A stretch of 64,000 bases of DNA, taken from positions 46,251,689 through 46,315,688 of the forward strand of contig NC_061868.1 in assembly GCF_907164915.1 (NCBI RefSeq), read 5' to 3'. The first letter of the stretch is position 1; every line of letters starts with the position of its first letter. Below, piece after piece: positions 11,657 to 25,695 of the stretch. The translations under genes were made by a program, and so were the position numbers. This DNA is from Impatiens glandulifera (taxonomy: Eukaryota > Streptophyta > Magnoliopsida > Ericales > Balsaminaceae). The notes beneath the pieces were generated by a model that saw only the letters and a list, made by a program, of their open reading frames with translations, was not told the DNA's origin and made no database searches.

Positions 11657-11738
11657 ACAAATAAAACTATACAATTAAACAAACAACAACAGTCATAAAC
11701 ACAAATAAAATTGATTCAGAACAACTAAACGTACCTTA

Positions 11739-13544
11739 TTAGATTTGTGTTTGATCATCTATTGACTGAATCTCGGTATCGAGACTAAACATTCGATTCA
11801 ACGCGTGCATATTCTCTAGGGTTTCGCTAAGCGTTTCGCTATCACTCCCATCGCACCTAAGATGTTGCATTGGACCATGAAGAAGCTTGTTCACTATTCC
11901 CCTGCTCAAATCATCAACCGCCCTTCTCGTCTTCATCCCCAATTCCTCACCCCCCATTTTACTAACACATTTTTCAAACTCAACCGTTCTTATCCTCTCC
12001 CCATAAGCCCTCAGGTTCTTTATCGTCGGCACCACCTCCAACGAATCTCTCCACGCCTCAAACTCTTTAGTTTCCTCCTCAATAATCGTTCCAGCTTCCA
12101 TGGCTTTCCGAACCCTATCTTCTTTATTAGCAGCCACCACTTCCTTCAAATCATCCACATTATAAACCCTCGTCCCCTCAACATCCCCAACGCAAGAACC
12201 CACGTTTCTAGGAACCGATATGTCGATGAACAGCCTGTACCCACCAACCGGAGGAGGGAATTCGGACACGTCTTCTTTCAAGAACAGAGGCTTTTCAGAG
12301 GCCGTGCTGGTGAAGATAACATCGGCTTCCGCCGCGCAGGACATTATATTCGAGAGAGGTTCGTACAATATGTCTACTATTCCGCTCAATTCGTCGCGGA
12401 TGGCGGATACTCTGTTCTCGGATCGGTTAACCACTGTTATTTTGGTGCAGCCTTTGGCTGCGAGGTGTTTGATTACGAGCTTACCCATTTTTCCAGCGCC
12501 GATTACTAACATTCTAGCGGTGGTGTGAGAGGATTCCGGGAGTTTCATCAGGGCTAGCTCGACAGCGGCTGAGCTAACGGAGACCGCACCTGAGGCTATG
12601 TTTGTTTCAGTTCTAACACGCTTACCGACTGTTATCGCGTGCTTGAATAGCCTGCTGATGTTTCTACCGAAACCCACAATTCCTTGCCCGATCTTAACAA
12701 CTTGCTTGACCTGCGCAAGGATTTGACCTTCTCCAAGGACCAACGAGTCTAAACCGGCGGATACTTCAAAAATATGATGAGTGGCGTCTCTGTTATATAA
12801 AAGAAACCGATGCTGGCAGATTTCTGAAACTGGAACGCCGCTCGTCTACCAAAAACACAGATAAAACTTAAGCAGATAGAAAGAAAAGGTCTGGATCTGA
12901 AAGGGTGATAAAGATTTTACATTTGACATCCATTCCGTGACTTCTTTAACACCCCGATGTTGGGACAAAGCCATGACATATATTTCCATCCTGTTACAAG
13001 TGCTAAGAACTGCAGCTTCTTCAATGTGGTTTAAGCTACAAAGCTCTCCAATTGCTCGAGGCCATTCTTCCTCAGGAATTGCAAGTTTTTCCCGCATTTC
13101 TACTGGTGATGTGTGAATACTGAGCCCAATGACAATGATGCTGCTCTTTTCTTTTGTGTATCCTGTAAATCATGAATCCTTTCTTCAGTTTAAGAATGCA
13201 TGAGCAACAACAACAAGGATTACAAGTAATGGATTTAAAGAGAGCTTACTTTCTGCCTCGGATGTCTTGAGAAGTTCGAGAGCAGATAGAGAAGAAGAAG
13301 ATGGAGAACTAGAGAGTCTCTCCGAATCCGAATCAGATTTATCTCCATCTTGAATAGCTACATTGGAAGATACTTCACATCGTATTGTCGAACCAATCTT
13401 TCTATTGAAGATCCTAGCAGCTCGAATCGGCTTAAAGAAAAGACGAATTTGGGAAGAGGAGATCGTCGATATGGAAGCATTACTTACGAGAAGTGTATCG
13501 AATTTCACGCCGGAAAGTGCAGCAGCAGAAACAGCCATCGCCAT
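11739..13544 (-). CDS. HEMA1: glutamyl-tRNA reductase, plastid
   Basis: Catalyses NADPH-dependent reduction of glutamyl-tRNA to glutamate-1-semialdehyde, the committed step of tetrapyrrole (chlorophyll and heme) synthesis in the plastid stroma. Exons: 13544-13250, 13162-12921, 12845-11739, all with GT-AG introns in phase, giving 547 residues, close to the usual plant length. The N-terminus is Ser/Arg-rich and acid-poor, like a transit peptide. The catalytic Cys lies in [10 protein letters not shown] (about residue 154). The NADP-binding loop is [15 protein letters not shown], followed by TSTASE and the conserved [15 protein letters not shown]. The C-terminal dimerisation region includes [19 protein letters not shown]. 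The last ten or so residues (after SLDTEIQ) differ from the usual basic tail, perhaps because of the adjacent tandem duplication. HEMA1 and HEMA2 paralogues cannot be separated with certainty here. Confidence 0.95.
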
Positions 13545-13689
13545 CGCTGGAAACAGAATTGTAAGAACATCTATATGATCTTACTGGCGGTTGGAAATGG
13601 TGTCTTTTATTCATATTTGGGGTCAATTTTATCCAAAATATAATCTTTGGGTGCCATTTTATTTTAGTTGTATGCATTTATAACAAAAT

Positions 13690-15850
13690 ATGTATTAAGA
13701 ACAAAATTTACAAACCAACTCTAATACTTATACACATGTTAATTTTAGTCCTAAACTTTAGTAACTGTTTTATTAGACTATTCTTGTTATAGAAACAATT
13801 TATTTTAATTAAAATTATAGAAATAATAACAATAAAAGTTTTGAAAGACATTAAAACATTAGTGAAACAAAAATATAATAAAAATGTATTTAAAAAAATT
13901 ATGCATGTCACCGCTAATTGAGCGAATGGGTGTCAGATTAAAATCAAAACCCTAATGCCACGTGTTTGATCGGTTTATCTGACTACAAACCACGTTCCTT
14001 TCATGCATGATCAAACTTTTTTTTTTTTTTATACTTTAGATTTATATTCAAAATGTTTTTTTTTATATGTATATATTAAGGTCATTATTGTATTTCGTAA
14101 CAAAATTTTGATAATACATCTCTTTTAAATTTTATTCTTTTACAAAACATTTAACTAAGTATACACTGTTTGTCTTTCTCACATGAGACTCAGTGAATCT
14201 TGTAATAAAATAATTAATTAGATTTAGTCCATAGTATTCTAAATAGAATTTCAAATTTGATACGACTTCTCTGAAATCGTAAATAATTGTTCTCAAATAT
14301 TTTGTTTTAATTTTTAAATATATTTTTGTCTTGTTTCTTGCCGTTTTGTTTAGTTTGTAAATAATCTTCTTTATCTTCAATTGTCGGTTGTTGAAATGTT
14401 TGGATAGAAATCGTGAGCTTGATTTAATTGAGGCGGTAGTCCCTATTCCAATTAATTTTAGTACATTATTTGACTCTAAAGGAATAGTAAGACTTTAAAT
14501 TAACTAAGTATACCGATACGTTTATTGTCATAACGATATGAAAGATTTCTTCTGAAAAATTGTTGAAAGTGGTTGGTAAACTTATTTATGTTTTTTTTTT
14601 ATGATCTCAACTCGTTAACGGTAAATTTTATGATATTTTTGTTCGTTAATATATAAACATTTTTTGGTTTGTGTTTTCATTATTTGTTCTAAAATGATTA
14701 ATCTCGTTGTGTTTCAAGTATGTTTAGTGATAAAGTGAACACTTGTGTTTTTATATTATTTTTTTAGTTATATTTTTAAACGATTATCATTTATATATGA
14801 ATGAATATATATTCTTATTAAAAAAAAATTATAATGAGAATATCACTTCTTATATTTAATTTTTTATATTAAATTAAGATAAGTTTATACATAAAACTAG
14901 TTTAAGTAATATTGTTGATTAAAAAACTTTATACATCTCTAACTAATTTGAACTACTCTTTTTATATATGATCTATTGTTATTTTTTATAAATTTAGCTT
15001 TAGTTAAAACTTTAATATTTATTAAAATTTAAGAATTACTAATTATTTCTTTAATTATAATTAAAAATACAGTAATAAATAAATAATATTTAAATTTCAC
15101 TTTCAAAATAAATAAATAAAATATTGAATAAAATAATAGTTGGACAAATCTACTGCACGAAAAAAAATGTTGTGTCTAATCTAATATGTGCTTAATTTCT
15201 ATTTTGCGAAAAAAAATGATTTAAGTTTAGCATGTTATGTATCGTGTCTAAACCTGTTTTGAAAAATAAATATTAATATATTATTTGACACAGACATATA
15301 AACCATGTTATACAATATTTAATAATAAATTATTTTTATTAATTATTGTATGCGCATGAAATCACTAAATTAAGGTTAAATAAACCTAGGATGTTTACCA
15401 CTACATTTTCAAAGATATGCGAAAACGAAAGCTTGTGAGATCATTTCTATAACTAGAAAAAAGCAACACCAGTGATGTCCTTATATTGATTTTACAATGA
15501 TTGGATGATATGATCCTTATCTTATTGATTGTCTTTTGAATTTATTATTATTAATACATATTGATTTTTTTTAAACGAATTAATGACATCTCATTCAAAA
15601 ATATTAATAATAATAAATTTAAAAAAACAGTCAAATAACGACATTGACATTGTTGGTTACAGTTGTGCCGTGTTGTGGCGCCCTACTTGACCATATATAT
15701 AAACGTTTGTCCAATTCTAAATAATGATAATATAAATTAGATGGTAGTTTCGTTTATTTATTAGTAACAAATACAATTTGTTTCTCCAAAATTTATTATT
15801 AAGTAAACCACAATAATCTTTTTATTTGTAATTAAAGTATTTTATGGTTA
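13690..15850. repeat. large direct duplication, copy 1
   Basis: Begins about 150 bp upstream of the HEMA start codon. Collinear blocks recur in 15940-19250. They include one starting AACAAAATTTACAAACCAAC, one with CACCGCTAATTGAGC, one with TAAAACTTTAATATTTATTA, and one with TTTATTTATTAGTAACA. The copies have diverged by substitutions and several indels. No gene is visible inside. Confidence 0.75.
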
Positions 15851-15939
15851 GTTAATACAATACTTATACACATGTTAATTTATTTATTAAGTAAAATGTA
15901 TTTCAGGCTAAGCACATCGTATAAAAAAGTATGCATTTG

Positions 15940-18900
15940 AACAAAATTTACAAACCAACTCCAATACTTATTTAAATGTTAGTTTTAGTCCCAAAAACTT
16001 TAGTAAATAGGTATTTCTGAACTTTGTGATTTATATATAAAAAAAACTTAATTCCAGTTTCTCTTCAAATTAGGATCTCAATTCAAATTCATCAACAAAA
16101 ATGTTTTCAAATTGTGTGAAAACTCTAGTCAATGGATCAAGTGTAAGCTTTTGTTATTATACATGAAAATAATATATAACCAATAAATTATTACATAATT
16201 TGATTTAAGAAATTTGATACAAATTTAGTTGTTGATTCAATCATTTCAATAGGATAATAAAGGTCATTGGTCAATTAAAAAATATTTCAAACGCACTTAC
16301 TTAATGATTATATCGAGATTAATGATGTTAAAAATAATAAAATTTTATATCTAGTGAATTAATGATGTTGTAATAATTTGCTTATCTCTTTCTTCTCTAA
16401 TTAGAAATTCTTCATATTCTTCCCTTTTGATTGAAAGTTTTCAAGATTCAATCATTTTCCTCATTTTGAAAACATAATTATGCAATTTATTTTAAAGACA
16501 ACCGTTTGGTTCTTGTGATACTTTTGTATGTTTACGTGAGTAATGAGGAAAAAATAAGGATGATTAATTAATACAAGTTTATGTGTGAAAATTGATCTTT
16601 TACACTAAATTTTACTATTTATCAATTATAATTAATTAAACTTGAAAGGTCCATAAACCATATAAATATTTACAGATTTACATCATTACCAATTTTTATT
16701 ATTAGGGTAAATTGTTTTCACTAAACATTTAAATGACTTTTTTTTTACCTCTGATAAATTAATTAAAAAAATGGTGTGGTTAAGAAGAAAATAAGAAAAA
16801 TTTCTGGATATAAATTCAAGATTAATTTAATTCATCAGGCTACTTCACATACTCGTAATGTGTTTAACTAGTTTTTTCGTTTTTTTAATACTATAGCTAT
16901 CATTTTAATGTTTAAAAATATTGAAATTAATTTTAAAATATAAATATTATACATGAGAGTTCTTTAAATATTAATTATATATATATAAAGAGAAATCTTA
17001 TGTCAAATTAAATCAGACTTTATAAATTGAAAACTGTAGAAAAATTAAATAACAATAATTTTTTTTTTGAAATACATTAAAATAAATTAATATAATACAA
17101 AAGTATTTAAAAAAATAAGCATTGCATGCACCGCTAATTGAGCAAATGAGTGAGCACCATTTGGAACTCCAGATGTCAGATTAAAATCAAACCCTAGACT
17201 AACAAGACTGTCACGTGTTTGTTCTGCATGCATGTTTATTTAATTTTCTGTTTATATGTATCATGTCATAATTATATTTCAAAACAAAATTTTATAAACA
17301 TATATTTTAATCAACCAATAATTACAGATGTCTTGCCTTCCTTGACATGAGTCGTGGTTGATCAGCCAATCATTTATGAATCCTATAGAAATAAATAAAT
17401 AAAATTAATTAATTAGATTCAAATATTGATTCTAATATTATAGTTTCAAATTTGATAAAAGGCTTTTTCTGGAATTGTAAATAATTGTTCTCAAATTTCT
17501 GTTTTCATTTTAAAATATGTTTTTTTTCTCTTTCTGACCTTTTTATTTAGTTTTATCACTTCTTAGATTTCTTATTTGATATTGAATTAAGATATATATA
17601 ATTTTATACATATAACTAGTTTAAGTAATATTATTTATTAAAAAACTTTATACATCTCTAGTTAATTTGAAGTACTGTTATTATATCTTTGTTATTTTTA
17701 TAAATTTAGTTTTGGTTAAAACTTTAATATTTATTAAAATTTAAGTTACTAATTATCTCTTCAATTAAAATTAAAAATACACTAACAAATAAATAATTTA
17801 TAAATTTCACTCTCAAAATAAATTAATTAATAAAATTGAATAAAGTTAGAGTTGTGCAGCTTCGAACACAATAATGTCGTGTCTAATCTAATATGTGCTC
17901 ATTGACTTAATTATGTTCATTTTGTAAAAACATAAGTTGAAGAACATTATGGATTGTGTCTATGTTATGTTTGAAAAATAAACATAATTACATTAATTGA
18001 CATAGATATATAATTCATGTTATATTTTTATCTAATAACTTTTACATTTATTATTTATAAAAATTCGTGTTTTTGAGAGTTTCTAATGATTAAATAAACT
18101 AAAATTGTACAATGATTACAATTTTCTAGTGATGCGAAAGGGAAAATCATGCCGTCTTTAACTGCTAGAGTGCGTAGCTTTTAACCATTTTAGTCATGGG
18201 TTCAATCTCCGGTGTCTCTAATATGTTTTATAAATATTCAAAAAATATATATTTTAACTAAAAAAATAAAAATTTAAACATTATTTTTTTTTTATAAAAA
18301 AATACTAAAATTACAAAATTTTATCATAATACAGTATGTTTATTAGCTCAACCTAACTTCTCATTTCTTTATATCTCAATTGGTTTTTGTTTTAATCAAT
18401 ATATATATTTCTTTATTGATTAATATGTTTTTCTATTTTCAAACATTCATTATTAAACTTTCAAATCCCACTTTTGCCAGTTTTGCAAAACGTTGTTGGG
18501 TTAATGAAAAAATATTTAAGAACGAATAAAAATGAAAGTAATTTAAAAAAATATATATTTTTTCAAACATATATTCTTACTCTTAAATAAATAAAAAGAT
18601 TATCTGATTAAGTATAAAACAAGATGTAGAACATACACGTGAATTGAGAGAATAAACAAAGTAACAAGAATAATATTAAAAAAAACATGTTAAAGAATAA
18701 ATAAATAATTCAACAACAATCTTTAACACACATATGATATCTTGAAAGTGAAAATTTTCATATATAAAATTCACATATTTGTTATTATTAAAAACAGTCA
18801 ATCAAGCACAAAATTAAAAAGAGAAGATGTATAATCGTAGTTAATTATTTAATTTAATTAAAATAAGTATTAAATTTAAACTAATATAATAATATTAATT

Positions 18901-19250
18901 ATTCAGTTTAGAAATTAAAAAATATGTATTACAAAAAATATTTTCGTGTTTTGATTAGTGTCTAATTATGTACGAGTAATGTTATATTGTAACATATTGT
19001 CGTGCCCTGTATAGTTTCAAAAAAATATATGTTCTTAGTTATATTGTGACTTGTTAAACACTATTGGCCACAATTGTGTCGTGTAGTGTCCTACTTGAGC
19101 AAGAACTCTTTGTACAAATATAAATAATATGATAGTGTCAACTTAAGATTGTATTTTTGTTTATTTATTAGTAACATTACAAATTGTCTCTGGGACATTT
19201 CCTTATTAAGTAAACACACCAACCTTTTCTTTATTATTAAAGTATTTATC
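15940..19250. repeat. large direct duplication, copy 2
   Basis: Diverged second copy of 13690-15850. It is longer because of insertions, roughly 1 kb near 16.0-17.1 kb and another between 18.0 and 19.05 kb. One of the inserted stretches (18130-18240) carries a tRNA-like B-box. Copy 1 has about 0.5 kb (14.4-14.9 kb) not present here. No gene is visible. Confidence 0.75.
18130..18240 (+). mobile_element. possible SINE fragment
   Basis: GGTTCAATCTCC (near 18196) fits the Pol III B-box, preceded by a run of tRNA-like sequence from about 18150. An A-box is not clear and there is no poly(A) tail, so this is a weak call. It lies in a part of duplication copy 2 that is absent from copy 1, as expected for a later insertion. 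Confidence 0.3.
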
Positions 19251-21998
19251 ATTAATGGAATGATTTAGTGTGCACTTTAACATTTAATTTAAACTATATT
19301 TGTGAATATGGTTGGAATGATTACTATGACATGTTATTTCAAAACTGGACTCTCTCAAGTCGTATGCATATTTTAGCTTATTTTACTTAATATTTTTTCA
19401 TTTATTTGTATTGCTGTAAAAAAAAAGCGAGTTATTTTACATTATATTGGGTGTTTATATGGATTATTTGAGAATTTTATTTAAAAACTCAACCATCAAA
19501 TCTCTCGTCTTGTCATCAATCAAATCATTCAATTAATTAAATAAAATACTAAATTATCCCTTATTTAAATATTTTATAAGTTTATTATTTATTAAAGATA
19601 TATACATGAAATAAATCAATTTTTTCTCTAATCGTATCATACTGTTTTTTATACAGTTTTTATCCCCAAATAAGTTAGATCAAAGGTATAAAATAGTCAA
19701 TCTTCATTGAGTGATATCCTACCATTAAAATTGGTTAAAATGTAAAGGGCATCATATCAAACATTTTTGGGATTAAATATTTTACTCATTTGAAAAAACT
19801 TGACTAAAAAGAGTATGACATTAGAAAATAAAATGAAAAATTCTTAAAACATGAAAATAAAAAAAGAATATAAATATGTTACTCATTCATTATCGATGCC
19901 GTAGTTCTTCGAGAAAACGATTAACTCTCTAGTCAATTACACCGACCTCCTGAAACGAATCCCAGAAAGCGTCGTAACAGTTAACATTTTAAATAATTAA
20001 TATGCATTAGATAATTACAATTGTTCAATTAATTATCTATCACCAAACATTTCACCAGAAAAATAATAAAGATGATAATCCAAATACATAGGTCTACTAT
20101 ATCAGTCTGAGTCACATCCAATCCTCCTGAACAAAAGTTTTAAAAAATCACGGAATTAAAACAATAATGACAAATTAATATTTAATAGTAATGTAGTGAA
20201 TGTTTGAAAGTTGGTTAACTTACAAAATTGTGAATTTGTTGGCTAAATTCAACTTTTTTGAATTTGAAACATCTAGGTTTTCACAAACTATGTTCATATT
20301 TGAACAGTACTATGTTTAAGGTAATTTACCGAGTTTCATTACAGACCATCCTTTTTCTGCCTTGTTAAGATTAAGATTGAGAATGAATGTATCTATATAT
20401 TTGTATTGTTCTCATAGCGTTTTTCTAAATTTTTGTAATTGGCAATAATATTTATAGTTGTGGTTACTTGTCTAAAATTCAAATATAACTTAGTTTGTAA
20501 TTGACATATTTTTAGCACTTCAAATGTTAATATGTACATAGGAGAATGTGAGGCCCAAGAAATTAACCCGAACAAGGTTTCAAGTCCAAAGATAGGGGAT
20601 ATCCAAAATCTTATGGGCCTAAGAAATAAAATCCTAGACCATGCATATCTCATAAACAAACAAACCTTTATCATATGACATGCTCACACAAATTTATGTC
20701 TCAAAGAATTGGTAAATTGAAACTTTATACAAAACATTAGATTCAAAAGACTTTTTTTTTAGAAAACCCATGGTTAATGTATTATTCGGTTTTATTTCAA
20801 ATAATTCACCTTATTTTTATCTACTTACTCATTAATTACATCAATAAAATTATCAAATAAATACCTTTTATTTATTTATTTTATTAAATAGTAATATCAT
20901 AATTCAAAATTTTATAATCTCTAACAAGATTATTTATATAACTTAATGGGTTCTGTAATGCCATTTTTCTTATTTTTCATCAAAAACTTTAAAAATTCTG
21001 AATAAATAAAATCATAAAAAAAATAGATTATTTGAAAACTAACATCATAATTCGTTTTTTTTATGTACCCATTTGAGCTAGCTTTTTGCTTAACATGTAT
21101 ATTCTGATCTATGAAAAATAAGAGTTTATATATAATAGTGGTATTTTAAAAGATGGATGTGATAGAAAGATTTATTGCCAAAAAGAGAAATGATAAAATG
21201 ATATTTTATGGTAGTTTCTTTTATTAATCGGAAACAATATCTGATTTCGACTACTCATATTGTTGACTGGTCGTGTGGTTTGGTGTGGCTGTTCATTAAT
21301 ATCATTATCTGTTAGCCGGCCAGCAGACCCATTATATTCCATCAGTGGTGAATTTTGACTCATCTCTCCCAACCCAAAAATCTAGCATTTTTTTAAAATT
21401 AAATACCTAAAATTATCTTTCCAATTTAATTTATACAATCAAGAAATTTTAACTGTTGTTTAAGGTTGGAACCCAATTAAGTGGTCAGAAAATGAATACT
21501 TAATTATATTAAAAATGATAAAAATCTATGACACAAAGATAAAAAAAAAATAAAAAAAAAAATACAAACACGTTACCCTAACTTAATAGATTATTAAACT
21601 AGTAAATCTTAAAAAATCTTAAAATGAACTAATAATTTTCCGACATAATAATAATGAATTAACCCATCATTCTCTTTCAAATAATATATACATTAAATAA
21701 AAAAAATGTTATCAATATTATCTGTAAGATTGACTTTTGGAAGGGGCATAAAGAAATAGTGTATGTTTGAGTGAGATCACACAAAGTGGGCCTATGAAAG
21801 CTCTGCTTGATTTTAATTTCGACTTCTTTAATTAATTTCCAGACATTCCAAAATGGTAGTCGGTTCTCACTAAACAGTAACCCTCATAATCTCTACATTC
21901 TCCCTTCTTAGTGCTATCCCTTCATGATCAACTACTTTCATTTCCCCACCAAAATAACAATAAAGTTACGTAGGCAAGTACGATCTAAACCCACTCAA
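19251..21998. other. AT-rich intergenic DNA
   Basis: No solid gene. Two minus-strand frames look mildly coding: 20393-20674 and 21172-21372. The second starts at an internal ATG and is rich in Asn, Gln, Ser and Thr. Neither has a recognisable domain or splice context. A motif near 20050-20130 (CCAAATACATAGGTCTACTATATC) is related to repeats at 32.8 and 55.75 kb. Confidence 0.4.
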
Positions 21999-22158
21999 AA
22001 TTTGAGGGAGGGATTGAGGGAGAGAATGATGTGGCGTAATTTGATTAGCCAAAAAAAATAACAAAATTTTTATCTCTTCTCTCTCCTCACCTCTTATCTT
22101 TTTTCCAACCATGGTGACACATCATTCACTCCCTCAAATTCCCCCTATCACTCCTCTT
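21999..22158. mobile_element. small inverted-repeat element (MITE-like)
   Basis: The left arm TTTGAGGGAG...AGAATGATGTGG pairs with the right arm CACATCATTCACTCCCTCAAA about 90 bp away. A 12-bp internal duplication interrupts the left arm. The right arm resembles the window's first bases, so this is probably a repeat family with at least two members here. Target duplications were not resolved. Confidence 0.55.
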
Positions 22159-22674
22159 AAATATTTTTTTAAAAAATATTAAATCACTCCAAAATTTTAA
22201 AAGTTAAAAAAACATTTTAAAAAAACTTTATTTTATCATAAAAAATCTCCACTACTTTTTAATTATTTATAATAATAAATATCATATACCTAATTAAATA
22301 ATTAGGTATAAATTCTTATATAATATTTAAAAAATTATAAAATTTCACATTTATCATATTTAACTAACTTAATATATATATTTTAAATAAATTAATAACT
22401 TTATAACAACAAATTTAACTAATTTTATTCGAATAATTATTTTATGTTTTAAAACACATTTTAAATAATTGACATTCAAATTATTATTTATGAAATTATA
22501 TGTTAAAATTTATATTTACACATTTTACCTATTAAATAACTTTTTAAATAAATTTAATACATTTAACTTATTAAATTAATTTAAAATTTCTAAATTAAAA
22601 TAAATTAATAATTATATTTTATCATTTTTATTAACAATATAATTTAATATATATAAATAAATAATTAATTAAAT

Positions 22675-22905
22675 GAGTGTGTCAAGACACAATTGTGTTG
22701 ACACGATGACAAAATTTAGTCGGAATAACACGAAACACGAATTTAAACATGCACGATACGAAAAAGTCCGTGAATCATAATATTTTGAGTGGGTCAAGAC
22801 ACGATACGACACAGATAAGATTGAGACACGACACAACACGACACAACACGACATGATTAAGAGTCTAACACGACTTGCCCGATTCGAATACGAACGTTAA
22901 GTATG
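22675..22905. repeat. ACACGA-rich dispersed element
   Basis: Dense GACACGACAC and AACACGAC motifs and a TGAATCATAATATTTTGAGTG block. The block recurs in the 56.83-57.06 kb repeat as TGGATCATGGTATTTTGAGCG. Class unknown; probably the remains of a transposon family. Confidence 0.55.
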
Positions 22906-25455
22906 ATATATATATATACATTGTTAATGGACGGATCAATTAATGACGTTTTGAATTAATTTGGACCAACCATCTAAAGCATTAATAAGTCTCATCTCAA
23001 TCTAGCTACTTAAAATAATCTCCAAGCACAACATGATTATGAATATGTTCAATGGTATAATTGAACCTAGTTAGCTAATAAAAGTTATTGCATGGCCACA
23101 CCTTTCCAATAAGAGCTTCTAGTGTTATAAGTATATGAAATTGAAATAGAAGAAGATGATTGAAATTGAATTAATTAGCATTTTAAAGAAAATATGTTAC
23201 CCTTGAGTGATGAGTGTATGTATATGGATAATGATCTATAGAAGGTAGTGGTGATATTAATATAATATAAATTAATAGTTTGGTCCACATTTGCATTATA
23301 TTGGGAAAGAAATTCAGACGAAGCTTTTGCTCATGATATTTGTCTGCCTGCCTGCCTGCAATCCCATTAGGTAACCGCCACTGGATTGGAATCTTTGAAT
23401 GGTAAAAATGATGCCATTAATTTGAATTCAATGATCATGATATGCATCTCTCTTTAGTAGGGGCCGGTAGATAATATTCCAGTCAGCACGCATGCTGATC
23501 CTATATAGTTGCATGGTAAAAGCCGTGACATATTAGAAACCCTTTTTATGGTTTATTCCCTCTTTAAAGCCTTCTTATAATCATTTGAACTAACACCTGG
23601 TAAGTTCCACTTTAATTTAAAGCGTTCTCAACCTGATCAGTTCCACTTTAATTTAAAGCATTCTTATCATTTGAACTATCTGACGACCTGGTGGGTTGGG
23701 TCATTGTCGTAAGCATTTTGTATATAGTTTAGAAAAAAAGATTTATAAAGGATGGGGTTATAAATTAAATTTGAATTCGAAGGAAAATAAATAAGAGAAC
23801 TCAAAAAATTAGTTACTTACATACAATATATGCAAGAAATGAGGTATTGATAGTTTAAAAAATCATTGATTATCCATTAAATTTGATTTCTAGGTATTAT
23901 TGGTTCTAATTTCCATGTGTTCTAATCATTTTGTTTTATTTTCTCAATTTACTAAAATGTTTCATTCTTTTCTTTATGTGGCAGAAAATGGTAGTCTCGT
24001 TTCCAAAACAAACACAAAAAACAAAACTGATAATCAACGTGTTAAAAATCTTGTAAACATAAAATAAATTATGACACCTGCATATAAAGGAGATATTTAA
24101 AGCATCTAGCTACATCTTTTAACCGAAATAGATTATTATGTTTTCAAAAATAATATTTAAGGAATTTAAAGCACAAAAAAAGAGAGAATAATCTCAGTCC
24201 TTATGCCCTAATTTGTTTGAGACAATAAAATTGATAATGAAAACTCTCAACCCACAATCAAACAATTAAGAACAACCCAATAATAAATTATTATCCAATG
24301 TTTTGATTTGATAATGAACCAACGGCCTTCCTCATTTCATGCAAGATAATTAAACTCAGATCACATGGGGGATTTATTTTAATATTAAAGAAAATGCTCC
24401 AATTGCGGAAAGCTGCTTACTTCCACGTAGATTTATGTTTGAAATTATTACATTTGGATGTCTGAAAGATCACTATATATGTCGTGCAAATACAATGTAT
24501 CTCTTACGTGGCATCGTCTCATCATTACTTTATATATTTTTTTTAGGGTTCTAACAAAAAAAACTTTCTCATATCTTTTAATTGTTCTTCACAAATGTGG
24601 AAGGGACATGCATGAATCAAACTGGCCTTTTTTTTGTGTTTTTTGTTGTTGTTCTTGAATTAAACAAAATTCAAGCAAACAAATTTAAAATTAATTAAGG
24701 CACAATAGGTTTTAGAAGATGTGATCTTATACTGTTGCCACGTTTCAATCTTATTGACCTAATTTGGGACCAAGTTAAGTTTTTTTGAAATATATGATCA
24801 AAAACAAAGAAATTTTACTCCACACAATTAAAAAAATTTAAATTCCAATGATCCCAAGGAACCAATTCAACTTCCCTTAACGCCTTTATCGCGGGCTCAA
24901 ATTTCCGATGACTACGATTTGTTAAAGAAAGTTTGGAGAAAACATCTACAATTTAGATACAATCATAAAATACTTTGTTTGTTTTGTTTTTTTTATAATA
25001 TTTATCCCACACTATTTTACTATTAGGATGTTCATTGATCTTTCTATTTTTTTATCTGAGTAGTCCATGGGGATCAAGTGGCAAAAATATATAGTCTTGA
25101 TAAATTTAAATGTGATAAAATACATCAAATTAAGTTTTTGATTCTAATTAGAATCAAACTGGTGAAACAAATTAATTAAACAGATGACTTGATTTTGGGA
25201 TGAATGAATTAAAAATAATGTCATTGAGTAAAGACAAAATATGTTAAAATTAATCATTTTTTTAAATGATCTCCAAAATATATAACAGCCCACTTTGATA
25301 TATAGATACCCTTTACAAAAGCAATTTTTCTATTCTTTCCATGACAAAAGGGTCAAAGATGAACTCTTCTCTCTCTTTTTTAACAAAAAGACAATTTTTA
25401 TTTTTGCATGAGTCTAACACAGTCAACTAGATAATCACACGGTAAAAATAATGAA
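22906..25455. other. intergenic DNA
   Basis: No convincing gene. The plus-strand frame at 24458-24658 is short and featureless. GC content rises a little at 23.3-23.7 kb, where two copies of TTCCACTTTAATTTAAAGC (about 50 bp apart) sit side by side; function unknown. Confidence 0.4.
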
Positions 25456-25457
25456 TT

Positions 25458-25586
<129 letters not shown>

Positions 25587-25695
25587 CCAAAAATAAAAAG
25601 AAAATTAAAAAATATTTCTTTACAAATATATAGAAAAAAGAAAGTCATGCTCGTTCTGTAACGATTGGAAAAGAAACTAATCGTCGATATGACAA

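Noticed and set aside
11862..12528. Plus-strand frames of 215 and 102 residues inside HEMA
   Set aside because: They are shadows of the minus-strand HEMA exon, which has all family motifs.
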